From assembly GCF_020360975.1 (NCBI RefSeq), contig NW_025408675.1, forward strand, positions 1,240,001-1,304,000: a stretch of DNA of 64,000 bases, read 5' to 3'. This DNA comes from Hirsutella rhossiliensis (taxonomy: Eukaryota > Ascomycota > Sordariomycetes > Hypocreales > Ophiocordycipitaceae). Positions 11,571 through 22,528 of the stretch are shown piece after piece. The translations under genes were made by a program, and so were the position numbers. The notes under the pieces are model-generated. The model searched no databases, had not been told where the DNA came from, and saw only the letters and a list, made by a program, of their open reading frames with translations. The stretch's first letter is position 1. Every line of letters begins with the position of its first letter.

Positions 11571-14500
11571 GGTGTGGCCGATGAAAGTGGTCGAAGACAC
11601 GATCCTATACAGCGAGTTGAGAATATTTCGGAGGACCCAGACGAGTGCTTCCTCCTCACGAGCACAGTTGATGTAGAAGTCGACGAATGCGAAAGGGGAA
11701 GAGTCGGGGCTAGTCGTTTACGGCGTGGAATATGTAGGTTGCCTCGGTCGTTAATACGTTGTATCGAATGTTTCCAGCGCCCCAGTCACAAGCCGATCCA
11801 TCAGATCTTGCTCGTTGCATCGGGGTATCCAGAGTAAGACGAGCGGGGTTTGCGACAGCCGCTGGTGACTCGAAAATACAGCTTTACGACATTTCTCGAG
11901 CTGGAGATGTCTCAACCAGGCCAACGTCGAGAGAAGAGAGCTCTCAGGCTCAAGGCAAATGTTGAGAAGATGCAAAGCGGGAGCAGAGGCGGCCGTGGGA
12001 CTGGACAGCGGGCACCGGAGGGTGGGCAAGAGGATTTTAATATACGCGGACATGTTCTGTCGCCTGTTCTCCCTCTTGCTCTTCTCTCTCGGGGCGAACA
12101 ATGTGATTCGACGAGGCCGGGCAGGGACGACAAAGTACTGACCCATCCATGCCAACTGAGTGGTACAGCCAGTGCTGGGCATGTCATTGCCCGTGGAGGG
12201 GAGGATTTTCTGCATCGGCCACAGGTTGCAGCGCTGAGATGCAGGCAGGGGACCCCGGCCACCAACCGCTAGCACGGCGTGGCGGATGGTTGGTAGATGG
12301 CCTGGATGGTCGGCTGCATGGGAGCGCTTGTGTGTTACCTGAGCCGGTCGACATGGTTTGTACGTAACGGCGTATTGGACCTTTTCTTGCATGGGCTTTG
12401 GCACTAGCAGCATCCTGTGATGAGCTGCTGCATCCAGAGAGCGTCGGGCTGGCCAGCTAGCGTCCCTAGTCTTCTCTCTCGTGCAGAGAGGAGGGTTGGA
12501 GGGGGGCTTTGTCTTGGGACAGCCATCGACGACAAGACTGAGCTCGCGCCAGAAGAGCCGTAGCCTAGTTATGGGGGTCGGTCGTGTGCGAGTGGGCATT
12601 CGCCTCGGCGGATGCCGTCGCGTCGTGTCGTAGCGGTTCGTTCGTCTATCCGACTGTCCACCGAGGGAGGCTTCCTATCACGGTGCATGTCTCCCTCATA
12701 CATGCACTGGGGACGCGGGTTGACACCGCATGGCTCGGAGAAAAGCCCCGGCTTTGGATAAAAACTGATCAAGCCGACGCCGCGATAAGATGCCGAGCCA
12801 AGGGAAGGCGGGATGCATCGACGGCGGCCCGCTGTCGAATGTCGACGATGTCGTCGGCCAACAGCTGCAGAAGTACTTGGCACTGTGCAGTAGGCAGGGC
12901 AGGGCAGTGCGAGGGAGGACAAGGCCGACCTTGTTGGTGGACAAAGGGGTTTTCTGCATTCACCACTCTGCTGATTCGGTAGCAAAAGTCTTGCCCTGTA
13001 CTGTAGAGGCGGGCTGGCATGGCTGTTGGCTGACCAGAGGAAGGAGGTACTGTAGGGTCAAGCCTGGGGCCGTGCCTGCCTTAGCCTTTTGATGTGCAGA
13101 AGCGGGGCCCGCTTGCCGTCGTCGAACAAGGGTGGGCTTGGTGGGGCAAAAGGCGGGGGTACGGAGTACGGAGTACGGTACAGTACGAGCACATTACCAA
13201 CTCGTACAGTGCAAGTTCCTCTCATGATGCGACCTCGGACCTGCAAACCCGCATGCCGCCGATACATATCGGTGCCTGGTCTTGCATTTCACGGCTGTGC
13301 GAGGTAGGCTGCAGAGACACACGACACGATGGTACTGTAGATGCGTTCCCAGATCGCATATCCATAATAATGGAGGAGAGATCTGAGATGGTTCGCGGCC
13401 ACGGTCGTCGTTCTGCCGGCGGGTTTTGGAGATGCGGCAGATGATTCGGCGCTTGCTTTCGCACAGCTAATTACGATTAGCCGCCAGCAGCTATCCAAAA
13501 CCCTATCCGCGTCGAGAGGCATCCTTGCTCGAGGAATAGTGTAGGTTGCTAGCCTCGTGGTTCCGCATGGGTGTTGCGGCTGCATCGAGCAGAAAGGCTG
13601 GCGCTTCCAGTGCTGTCTGGATATAAGGTGCTGACCTCTGCGAGATGGCTTGACGGGTTCCGGGCCGACTCTCGCCATGCTGCTCAAACCGGCGTGGAGT
13701 CGCACCCGTGTGCGCCCTTGTCGGCTATGCGACTCTTGCTGAGCATCACCACCACCAGCCAGGCCCTCGTTGCTGCCCACCTCCACGGACTGGAAGTTCA
13801 GCCTGTCTTGAGGTACCTGACGAGCTCCCCGGCGGTAAACTTGGTAGAGGGATGCGCAGATAGGGCTGAGGAGCGTTGGGTATTCTGATATGGCATGGAT
13901 GCACCCGACTCGTCCGGTACAGTACGTCGGCGTCTGAGACATGCTGCTGGTGGCCCAAGGCTGGTCCATGGCAAGCGAAGATGCATGCAAGCATCGCATC
14001 AGAATTCTACCAGCAATGAGTGCAGCGTCATCCACAGACGTCCGCCCTCCCTCCCTCCGACTCTTGCTTGTGTGCATCCGGGCATGCCGAGTTCGACTCC
14101 TTGACGCAAGGCTGTTTCGTGGCCTCGGGGTGGTCGCAAGGCTCGGCAAAGTCGAGCGCTGCATCTCGTGTGTCGAGAATCCTTGAGCGAGTTGATGTTT
14201 GCTCACAGTGCCGGGACCAACATCGCACCAGGTACGTACCTGGTCCGAGGTACTCCACAATCCACCCCTTTCAAGTCGTGAGCTGGGAGATTCATCAGCT
14301 CTCGATACAGCCATCCCAAAGCCTCGCGAATCCATCACGAGGTGACGCCGTGACCGTCGGTTGTGACCGCCTCCTGTTTTTCTCCCCTTGGTTCGACCCC
14401 CTGATAGGTGCGAGGAGAGCGCGCAGACTTGGCCAGTCACAGCAGGGTTGTGGCAAGCTGACTCGCTTCTAGCTTGGCCTCGGCGCCTGTCAGATGGCGA

Positions 14501-17500
14501 GAAACGATCCTCGCCCACTGACTGGCCCGTTGCCTGTTGCACCTTGTGTGGTGGGCCCATTGTCTGCCACACAAAGGCCACGCGGGTGGCGTCCCGAGAC
14601 CCTTGGACGATGCTAGGACTGGGCGGCGGCTGCGACGCAGATCTCTCCAAGCACTTTCTCTGCTCGGCCTCTTTTCACTCGGCCTCGATATACGCACGCC
14701 AGCAAGGACCGCACGTGAGGGCTTCTTGGCAGTCACCTGCCACCCTGCTCTCGCGCATCTCGATTGTTCTCGCCCCGGTGCTTCATTGGCTGTTGCCCAG
14801 GCTAGTACGTGTCGAGTCATCGAGAGGCGCCTATCCCTTGTCTCCATGCGACTGTGACGGCGGTGCATACCACGACCCGGATGGATGGGAGCAGTCCTGC
14901 ACCGGCTGGCGGGAGACACGAGAATTGCTCAGCCGGCTGGGCGAACAATCCCACCTCAAGATCGCCGGGCATTAACCCACCCAGGCATTGCCGTGGCGCT
15001 CTCGAGTCTGGAGTTCATAGTCGTCACATGATGATTACGTCCTATCCGCATGACTTGGACACACCGTTGCGTCCTGCTTGCTTCCTGATGCTATTCCACC
15101 AAGTTTGCCAGGGAGCAATTGAAGCACGACAGACTGTCTTTGGGCACATGGTTAACATCATGACAAAAATGGACGCGCCAGTCACTTGCACAATCCATTA
15201 CTTCGTACACTACGGAGTATTATCGCCTGTGAGCAGGGATCCGACCATCATCAGCTCGTTACATCAAGCACACCGGCGTGCCTTGCATGCATACATGCAA
15301 ATCGCGACGCTTTTCATGAATCGCACAGTACTGTACAGTACATGCAGACGGCTACTGCGCGAGATATCCTCACCTGATTAATGACGTCCTCTATTTAGCA
15401 TAGACCACAGGTTGGTGAACTTGGGACAGCTATGCAGCGCAATGCTCTTGTCTTCAGCTGCTGAGTGCACCATTCCCAGCTCCGGAGACTGATGCACTCC
15501 GGAGCGCAATGCCGCATCCTACGGTATGCCCCGCAAGATCTGGCTACCTTCCAACTTTGGGTTCACCCCGGAACTTGGGATTCTCGACTTGGCTGACGTC
15601 TAGTAACCGCTTCTGCTTGCAACCAACTTTGACGGCGGGTAGTCTGAGCCCGACTGTCGAAGAGATCAGCCAGGGCGAGATTTCGGAGGAACACTGGGGG
15701 CCAGACCATGCCGCTGGCTTGCATGTCAAGATGATTTCTCATAATGTTTCATACATACTGACATCATAAAACACGCACGACAGCTCCCGTAGGCTCCACA
15801 GCAGTAAAGGGGCCTGCTTACGCCTTTTCACCAGACCAATCTATCTCATTCACCTTTGCAAGGCAAGCTGAAATCCAAATTTCTAAGCTGGGAAATGCCG
15901 CGCGGTTGTCTTCCTTCTTACGACGTCTACTTCAAGCCTCAAGGTGCCACCAAATGAAGGTGCCTCTCCTATGTGAAATGGTTGGGTCGCGATGGGCTTG
16001 GCAAGGCGGCTTTCTCACAAAGATTCCCACCTATCCTTGATTATCTACTTTGTACTCCGTATAAAGCACGAAGTCCATGGCGGCAGTTCCCGGTTCCTCG
16101 ATGACTGTGCGGCATGCGCATCCACGGGGTATGGATGGTGGAGGAAAGACTACCCACACCCCTTGAGTCGAGATAGGAGCATGCACGAAGTAGCGACGAG
16201 GACGGCTGACGAAAGGCAGCCCTGTTCCTGTTAGCATGCCTTGTCCGGCAGCGTGGTCGGTCGGTTATCCTGGTACAAGGCAGCCAAGCCTCGGTCATGC
16301 ATCTGGGGTTGGCTTGCAGCAGCCAGTGGCCCGACGCCTGCAGCCGTGGCCGCCGCCGCAGGAGCAACTGGGAAAGGATCAAGCCAACAAGTCTGGGGTT
16401 TGAAACTTCAAGAGCGACGGGCTCGTCGACAGCACAACCGCATCAGCTCGGCCAAAACGGTCGCAACTGTCCGGCCTTGAGTCTCGGTGGAGCTCTGGGC
16501 TAGAAAGGGGGAGGCGGCTGGTGATGGCATCAATCAGCTTGACCTGATATCGATACCATCTCCGACGACTTATCCACAAGGGAAATGCCGTACATGCCGG
16601 TGGGGAGCTGCAGGTTGAGCCTGCACTTCTGCCTTCGCCTGCGAGATTGCGTTGGAGAAATTCCCCCGTCTTCCCAGTTGACCCACACGTGGGAAGCGAA
16701 GTTGCTCTGGGGTCTGCTCTGGGTTTCTCAAGTCGTTCTCCCAGGATGGCTCCAAGGGATGTTGAAGACCCCCGCTTGTGGCAGAGCTTCCTCGCAGCAT
16801 ATCCATACGGCCGATTTCGAGCCGATTCAGAGGCCATTCCGAGACGATTCCTCGGGTCATCATACGGACATGTTCGAGCATCATGAGGTTGCCGCTCAAC
16901 ATGCCAAAGCCACATGGGCAGGAACTGTGCTCTCGCCCTCCTCTTTCTGTTCTCGTCTGAGAAGGGCAGAGCCTTTGTCCTGGTCCGAATTTGGGCAGAA
17001 ACAATCGTTTTGCGGTCGTCGTCATCGCCACGTTGTCGTTTATCGCTCAAGCAGAGCTCTGCTCGTCAGATTGCCACGTTACTCCCGCCTTGGTTTTTGG
17101 TCAAGGCATTATATGGGTCTCTGCTACATGTAGCTTGCGCGTCGGTCGTCCACGGTGGATAGCCAACTCCAGCGCCGACCACGTACTGGGAAGTAATTAG
17201 CTGGATGCCACGGTTGGGGCAGAATCGAGCAATGGAACCAAGACGCTTGCAACGGGGCCAATCTTCAGGCCCGTTGGAAGACATGGGAGATTCGGCCCGG
17301 TTTGGCCCATCCCAGAAGCTGCAACCCAACAGCTAGATTTCCATCGCCTGTTGGCCTGTGCGCAGTAGACTGACGGCTGTATGCTGCCCTGACATTCTGC
17401 CTCGGCCTAGATGTTGCCGCGAGCAGTAAAACTAAGGCTATGCAGCATGGGGGTTCCTTATGGAAATATCATTCTTGCCCGGGCTCAGCGACAAGGGCCG

Positions 17501-18716
17501 AACGTATCGGGCTTCCAAGGCCAGTCTTCTGATTCACTCTCCTCTGGGCCGACCTGGAAGAACGGGGGATGAGCGGGTCGATAGGAAAAAGGCCGAGTGC
17601 TGACATCTGCCTTCTAGAATCGTTGCAGAACAAGACCAGGCTGGTCTCTGGATTGCAACCTGGATCCCAGTACAGGGGAGGCCAAAGTGAGAATCACGAT
17701 GCCGGCAGGTCGAAAGGGGGCGTCTCTTGCATAGACGCTGTAGCATTCTTGCCGGCCTGGGGAAGTAGAAAAGCTCATGTGAAGCGACGGCGACATAGGC
17801 CCTGGACCAGGGACGCAAGAAGTTGATCACCAAGACGGGGCTCCCCCTTGCCATGCCAGGTATAATGCACGATGACCCCCTCCCCAAGAGTTTACTGGCA
17901 GTTGAGGCAAGGATTCGGTCAGCAAGCCTAGATCGCGGACAGGAAATGCGCCTTGGTTGCAACGGAGCAAGGGCCAGGGCCTGGATGAGTTGCAGAGGAA
18001 CCTCGTCGCCTTGCCCCTATTGGTGGAACATGGACAGTTTCCTGGATGAGAAGTTGATGCCGAGCCGTGTCCCTGGCCTCGTTGCCCCTGTTTTCCCCTC
18101 GTTGCCTGCAAGAATTCAGGGCCAAAAGCGGATGCGGCTCGGGCAGGACGGGGTTTGTCTTGCTTGGGAATCTCGTCCGAGAGCAGGGGGAGAGGGGGCC
18201 CGCACTCAGCCTGCACTCCTGCAGCGGGAGCCGTATATGCGGCCGCATCTAGCTTTTGCCCGGGACGACGCGCATCTCGTGTGGATGTAGCGTGCGAGAT
18301 GCAACGTAGAGGTGGATGGCTGTAGTTGTCGGCTGTGGGTTGGGGAAAGGATGAATGGAGGAGGTGCGCTACCGGAGGGCATTTGAGGAGCCTGCCGAGG
18401 TGGGTGGACGGTACCGGGTAGGTAGGTAGGCTCCCCAGCCAACAGTTGACTGCTGTTGCAGCGTCTCTCTCTTTGTTTTTCACATCACGACAAACGTTGA
18501 TGAGGTTGAATGAGCCACGTTTAACCCCCACAGCCCGTCCCGTCTTTTTCTGGATCCTCGATCGGCACTGGGATCAAGTGCAGCCGAGGGTAGGAACCGG
18601 AAGACCAAGGCGCATAGTTTTTCTTCGCCCCCCCCAGGGCAGAAATTCTAGGAAAGAAAAGGAAAAAATCCCACGCGAACAAGGACCAAGGAGTGGACGA
18701 AGAAGAAGAAGGAAAA
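11571..18716. other. Gene-poor stretch of about 7.1 kb
   Basis: No reading frame here shows a recognisable domain, codon bias or convincing exon chain. Base composition looks like the rest of the window, not AT-rich, so it is not an obviously RIP-degraded transposon bed. It contains a long minus-strand open frame (13289-14560 from its first ATG) rich in Arg, Ser and His, overlapped by many others. TACGGAGTA motifs occur at 13160, 13167, 15211 and, in reverse complement, 16053. The interval is flanked by the receptor-like gene start and the FolB gene start, so it contains both promoters. Confidence 0.55.
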
Positions 18717-19722
18717 ATGGCCGCTCCCTCTCCGCAAAGCGCGTGGCAAATGCACGTGGCCGTCGGCAGAGCCCCCGCCGTGGTGCGGGTGACGAGGCTG
18801 CAGACGACGATCCGGGGCCCCGACGACGCCTGGGGCCGCGGGGCCCGGCCGCAGCCCATGCTCGTGTCGGCCGACGTCTCGCTACGGGCGGGCGGAGCCG
18901 GCTCGGCGTCGGCGGCAAGCGACGCCCTGGCCGGCGACACGGTGCACTACGGCCGCCTCGGCAAGGCGCTGCTCGCGGGGCTTGGGCGTCTTGCAGAGGG
19001 CGGGGAGCAGCAGCAGCCCCTGCCGCTCTTCACGGTGCTCTTGCACATGTGGCTTCACCTCACCGGCCGAGATCCCTTGTCGTCGGGCCAGGACGCCGCC
19101 GTCCCGGAGCCTCTTATAAAGGCCTCGGCTGTGCGCTGCCTCGAGTTGACGGCCCATCTGCCCAAGGCCTCGCTGCTGGGAGACGGCGTCAGCCTCACCC
19201 TCACCGGCGTCTTCCCCGGCGCCAAGGGCCACGGCGAACCTGTCGACGACGGCCGGCTCAGCATGTACGGGCGGACCTTGCGCCTCCACAAGCTAAGGGT
19301 GCCGACGCTCGTGGGCATCAACGACAACGAGAGAGAGGCCAAGCAGGCCATCATCGTCAGCGTCGAGGTGGACAACTTTGTCGCGTTGGTCGACACCTAC
19401 CACGCCCTCGAGGCCTGCGTCGTTGAGGTGAGACCTTTCCCTGCTTGATTTACCCTGCGACCTGTATCGTCTGACTGGCGGCCGGGGACAGAAAATCGAG
19501 GCCTCGTCCTTTGGCACTCTCGAAGCCTTGGCCGCCCACCTCGCGGACACGGTCAGCCGGTACTTGAGGGCGGAGCAGCAGGAGCCTCTGGACGGGTCCG
19601 GATCGCATCTCACGATTACGGTGGAAAAGCCGATTGCCGTGCCGTTTGCCGACGCCCCGTCCGTGGAACTGAGGACCAACACCAACGACGTGCTTGGCCC
19701 TGTGGGGTGGCCGGGGAATTGA
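18717..19722 (+). CDS. Dihydroneopterin aldolase/epimerase-type (FolB domain) protein
   Basis: Two exons (18717-19427 and 19492-19722) encode about 313 residues. The first in-frame ATG is at 18717; the open frame extends upstream only through a GTG codon. The C-terminal half (about 195-313) is a FolB domain: VGINDNEREAKQ carries the conserved Glu of the catalytic loop, and the end carries the EKP.A.P motif (VEKPIAVPFADAPSVEL). The N-terminal half (about 12-160) looks like a second, diverged FolB unit: it begins with a V-R-V-T-R-L strand and contains a histidine-rich HMWLHLTG segment. Such proteins belong to the dihydroneopterin aldolase/tetrahydrobiopterin-enzyme fold used in folate synthesis. 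Fungi normally have the working aldolase in a trifunctional folate enzyme, so this standalone protein may be an accessory enzyme. It is convergent with the next gene, 180 bp apart. Confidence 0.82.
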
Positions 19723-19902
19723 TTCAAGGGAGACGAAACAGGCATGCTTTTCGCTATCTAAGTGCAGATGCCCCTGGAGAAAGAGGGGGGCTCCGACAAG
19801 TCCATCAAGTCATTATGTCGCATCTCGTGGTCTATCTTGCCTGGCATCATCAAGACTCTGCGGCCGTATCCAAAGACGAAGCGGACCTGGTCGCGGGGCC
19901 CA

Positions 19903-20655
19903 TCACAGGTCCGGCTTCTCGCATTGCGGCACGTCGCTGTCTGTAATGTCCCGGATGAAGTCGGGATCGGGATCGAACATCATGACGTGAAAGTGCTCGA
20001 CGGCATGGATGGACTTGAGGGCCGACCAATTCTTAAACCACATGACCTAGAGCCGGGTTTAGCACGCACGTTTTCGGTTGCCATTCCAAAACACACAGCT
20101 TGTCACAGCAGGAGATGGCGGGCTTACCTGGCTGGATTGTAGCCCGGACCGAAACGTGGTGGCCACAAAGGCATCAATCTCGGCCCGGGCCGTGTCGGTC
20201 AAGTCGCCGGTGGCCTGGTCCTCGCAAAGCTCAAACTTTGTCCAGACAACAAGGTGCACAATGCGCTTGTCTAGGCCATAGGGCCAATCGTTGTAGATGA
20301 TCTTGACGTCGTCCGGGCACTGAAACGGGCGGCCCCTGGGCTTGATGGGCCCCGGCCACCGCAGGCGCTCCTTGAGGATGAAGTCGGCGACGGAGCCGTG
20401 GCGCTTGGCCAGCGCGTGGGTAAAGGCCTTGTAGCGCCGCAGGTCCGAGGGGATGCGCTGGAAGAGGTCGAGGCGGTTGGCGGCGACGATGGCGCAGACT
20501 CGTTCCCACGTGAGCAGGGTGTAGGCGGCGTCGGGGGACCCTATGATGCGGCGGTCCTTGTCGTTGAGGTGGAGGAGGAAGGGGGGGCACTCGGCTGTCC
20601 TTTGGTCGACGGGCACGTTGTAGTGCCAGTACGGGACCGTCGCCAGCGAGCCCAT
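19903..20655 (-). CDS. GIG1: N-acetylglucosamine-induced protein 1 homologue (DUF3605)
   Basis: Two exons (20655-20128 and 20046-19903) give about 223 residues, the usual length of this family. The conserved blocks are complete: YWHYNVP near the N-terminus, LLTWERV, NRLDLFQRIPSDLRRY, the central FQCPDDVKIIYNDWPYG and HLVVWTKFELCED, and after the intron VMWFKNWSALKS and HAVEHFHVMMFDPDPDF. The family founder is the Candida GlcNAc-induced gene GIG1; its biochemical role is unresolved. The open frame continues upstream without an ATG, so 20655 is the start. The intron is phase 0. Three CGACTCATC elements lie 150-330 bp upstream. Confidence 0.92.
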
Positions 20656-22528
20656 GTCGGCGGCGAGGGGAGAAGCGATGGTTGCGCTGTTGGGGTAGGG
20701 GGCAATTGGTGCCTTGATCAAGCAGCTCCGTCGTCGCCGGGTTGGCAACGCCACATGACTTTGACTGGGATGGCGAGTCGGCTCTGCAGGGTTGGTGCGC
20801 GGCAACGACTCATCGACGACTCATCGACGACGCTTCAATCGAGTCGTGATGCGGCAGTCATCGGGTCTGTATTCCATCAATCATGCTGCCGTCAGCCTCC
20901 CTTGCCAGTGGAAAGACTTGGGTGGGATACAGAAGCGCCAGACGTGCATAAAGACACGAGGTTTGTTCGTTCCTTGATGAGTCGCTGGTGAAACTGTCTG
21001 GAATTTTTGCAAACCAAGGTACAGTACCTACAATATGATATGTCGATACTTACCGCTAAGCGGATTAGCATTATGTTAATGAGGCCCTGACAGATGCCAG
21101 GTACCGCATAGCAATAGGTACTACTAACCTACCTAGTAAGGTAATGAGGCTGAAGCGACTTATTAGCCTATAGTCAGGTTTACTAGCAGCTAAAAGTAAC
21201 CTACAGTACGGATACACTCAAAGGGATCAACCAGTCATTCTACGGAGTACCATACCAGACACTGTGCCGTCAGTGGCAAATGTCGGGCCACTGCGCTGTA
21301 GGTACCTATGTACTTGCCGTCGATGCATAATCCTCCATGTGCAACTCCAGCCGTTCGTCCAAGAGTCCCGGCGTTCTCCCCCCCCACCGGGCATAGATTT
21401 GGTCTGGGGAACCATAATTACACCATACACCATACTGTAGACCGCCAGATGGTTCTTTTGTCCCGCACGACACGGCCCGGCCTGACACCGCTCGTCTGCC
21501 GATGGCATGGGACATGCAATGTCGGCAAGGAGAGGGAGGTACAACATCTGCACAGCCACCTCGCTTCCAGGGGCTTCATGGTTCAGTGAAGAACGGCACC
21601 GCTAGCCGCTATGGCTCCCGCCTCGCTCTGTTGGGTGCGGCAAAGTCGTCACACACGGACGCGATGGTGACGAGAAGGGCCCTGATGAGCTGCTGGTCCT
21701 GCCGTCTACACGGGTCATCAAGAGCATTCACCCATAGGTATGCGGCGAATGCGACGCTGCATATGCACATGGCATCATGCTCTTCCCTGTTCAGTGTCGT
21801 CGTTGCGGCCCCTCCTCTCGACAGCATGCTCGTGAACTTGCGGGCAGAGGGGGAGAAAGAAAGAGAAAAGGAAGCAAGAGCCGCTCGGTGGAAAGTCTGG
21901 TTGGTCGTCACCCAACAACAACAGGGCCCGTGTTGAGCATCAACAAGTTGTACAGTACCGGTATGCGACTGCTTCCCCCCGCGACGTCCGTTGTCAAGAC
22001 AGAGATCCGTATCGTGTACCTGCGTAACAGGACATTCTACAGATCGTGTCACTCGCCTCTGTCGTCATCGTGCATTAGGCGGTCGCGTCTCCCTTATCGT
22101 CGTTGCTCTTTAACTCCAGGGGCTGGCGGTACTTTGCGCAAAGACGTGACTGATGCTGGGTTACTTGTGCCCGTATCTCCTGTCCTCTTGTCTGCCCCGC
22201 CTCCGGTCCCCCCCCCGGCCCCCGCCCCGCACCTCATGAGCTCGTTAAACCAGCTTCTCCTTTTCTCCTCATCGGGGCCTCCATCCATTCTACGTGCCAC
22301 CTACCTCCACCTCCCTCTCCCCATTCGCCTTGGGCCCATCCATACCACCGACTCCATACATAATATACGCTACCTCCCTACAGCGACGTGCCCGTCGTCG
22401 TCGACTCGCCGTGTGATAGCTCCTCGATTTCGCCCCTCAAACGGCAAGCTCCAGCGCCATCGCTCCTCTTCCTCGTACTTGCACATCGTCCGTCGACGTC
22501 GCTGGGCCCCTTCGAATCCACGTACAAA
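20656..22528. other. Divergent intergenic region between GIG1-like and UGP1 genes
   Basis: No supported gene in 1.9 kb. It contains three CGACTCATC elements (20806, 20817 and, inverted, 20976), a TA-rich patch at about 21000-21230, TACGGAGTAC at 21241, and a C/T-rich tract at 22180-22500 that looks like the UGP1 core promoter and leader. Confidence 0.6.
21000..21230. other. TA-rich intergenic patch
   Basis: About 230 bp with many TpA steps (TTAGCATTATGTTAATG and TTATTAGCCTATAG are examples), clearly richer in A/T than the surrounding DNA. It has no terminal repeats and no coding trace. It could be a small RIP-mutated relic or simply a nucleosome-poor promoter element. Confidence 0.4.

Noticed and set aside
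14340..14420. GGTTCGACCCC, resembling a tRNA B box
   Set aside because: No matching A box, acceptor stem or five-pair T stem could be folded around it.
16379..17050. 223-codon minus-strand frame in the gene-poor stretch
   Set aside because: No motif, competing frames of similar length on the other strand, and an Arg/Ser-rich composition typical of translated intergenic DNA.
11571..18716. Possible degraded transposon
   Set aside because: No terminal repeats, no transposase or reverse-transcriptase motifs, and no AT-rich RIP signature were seen.
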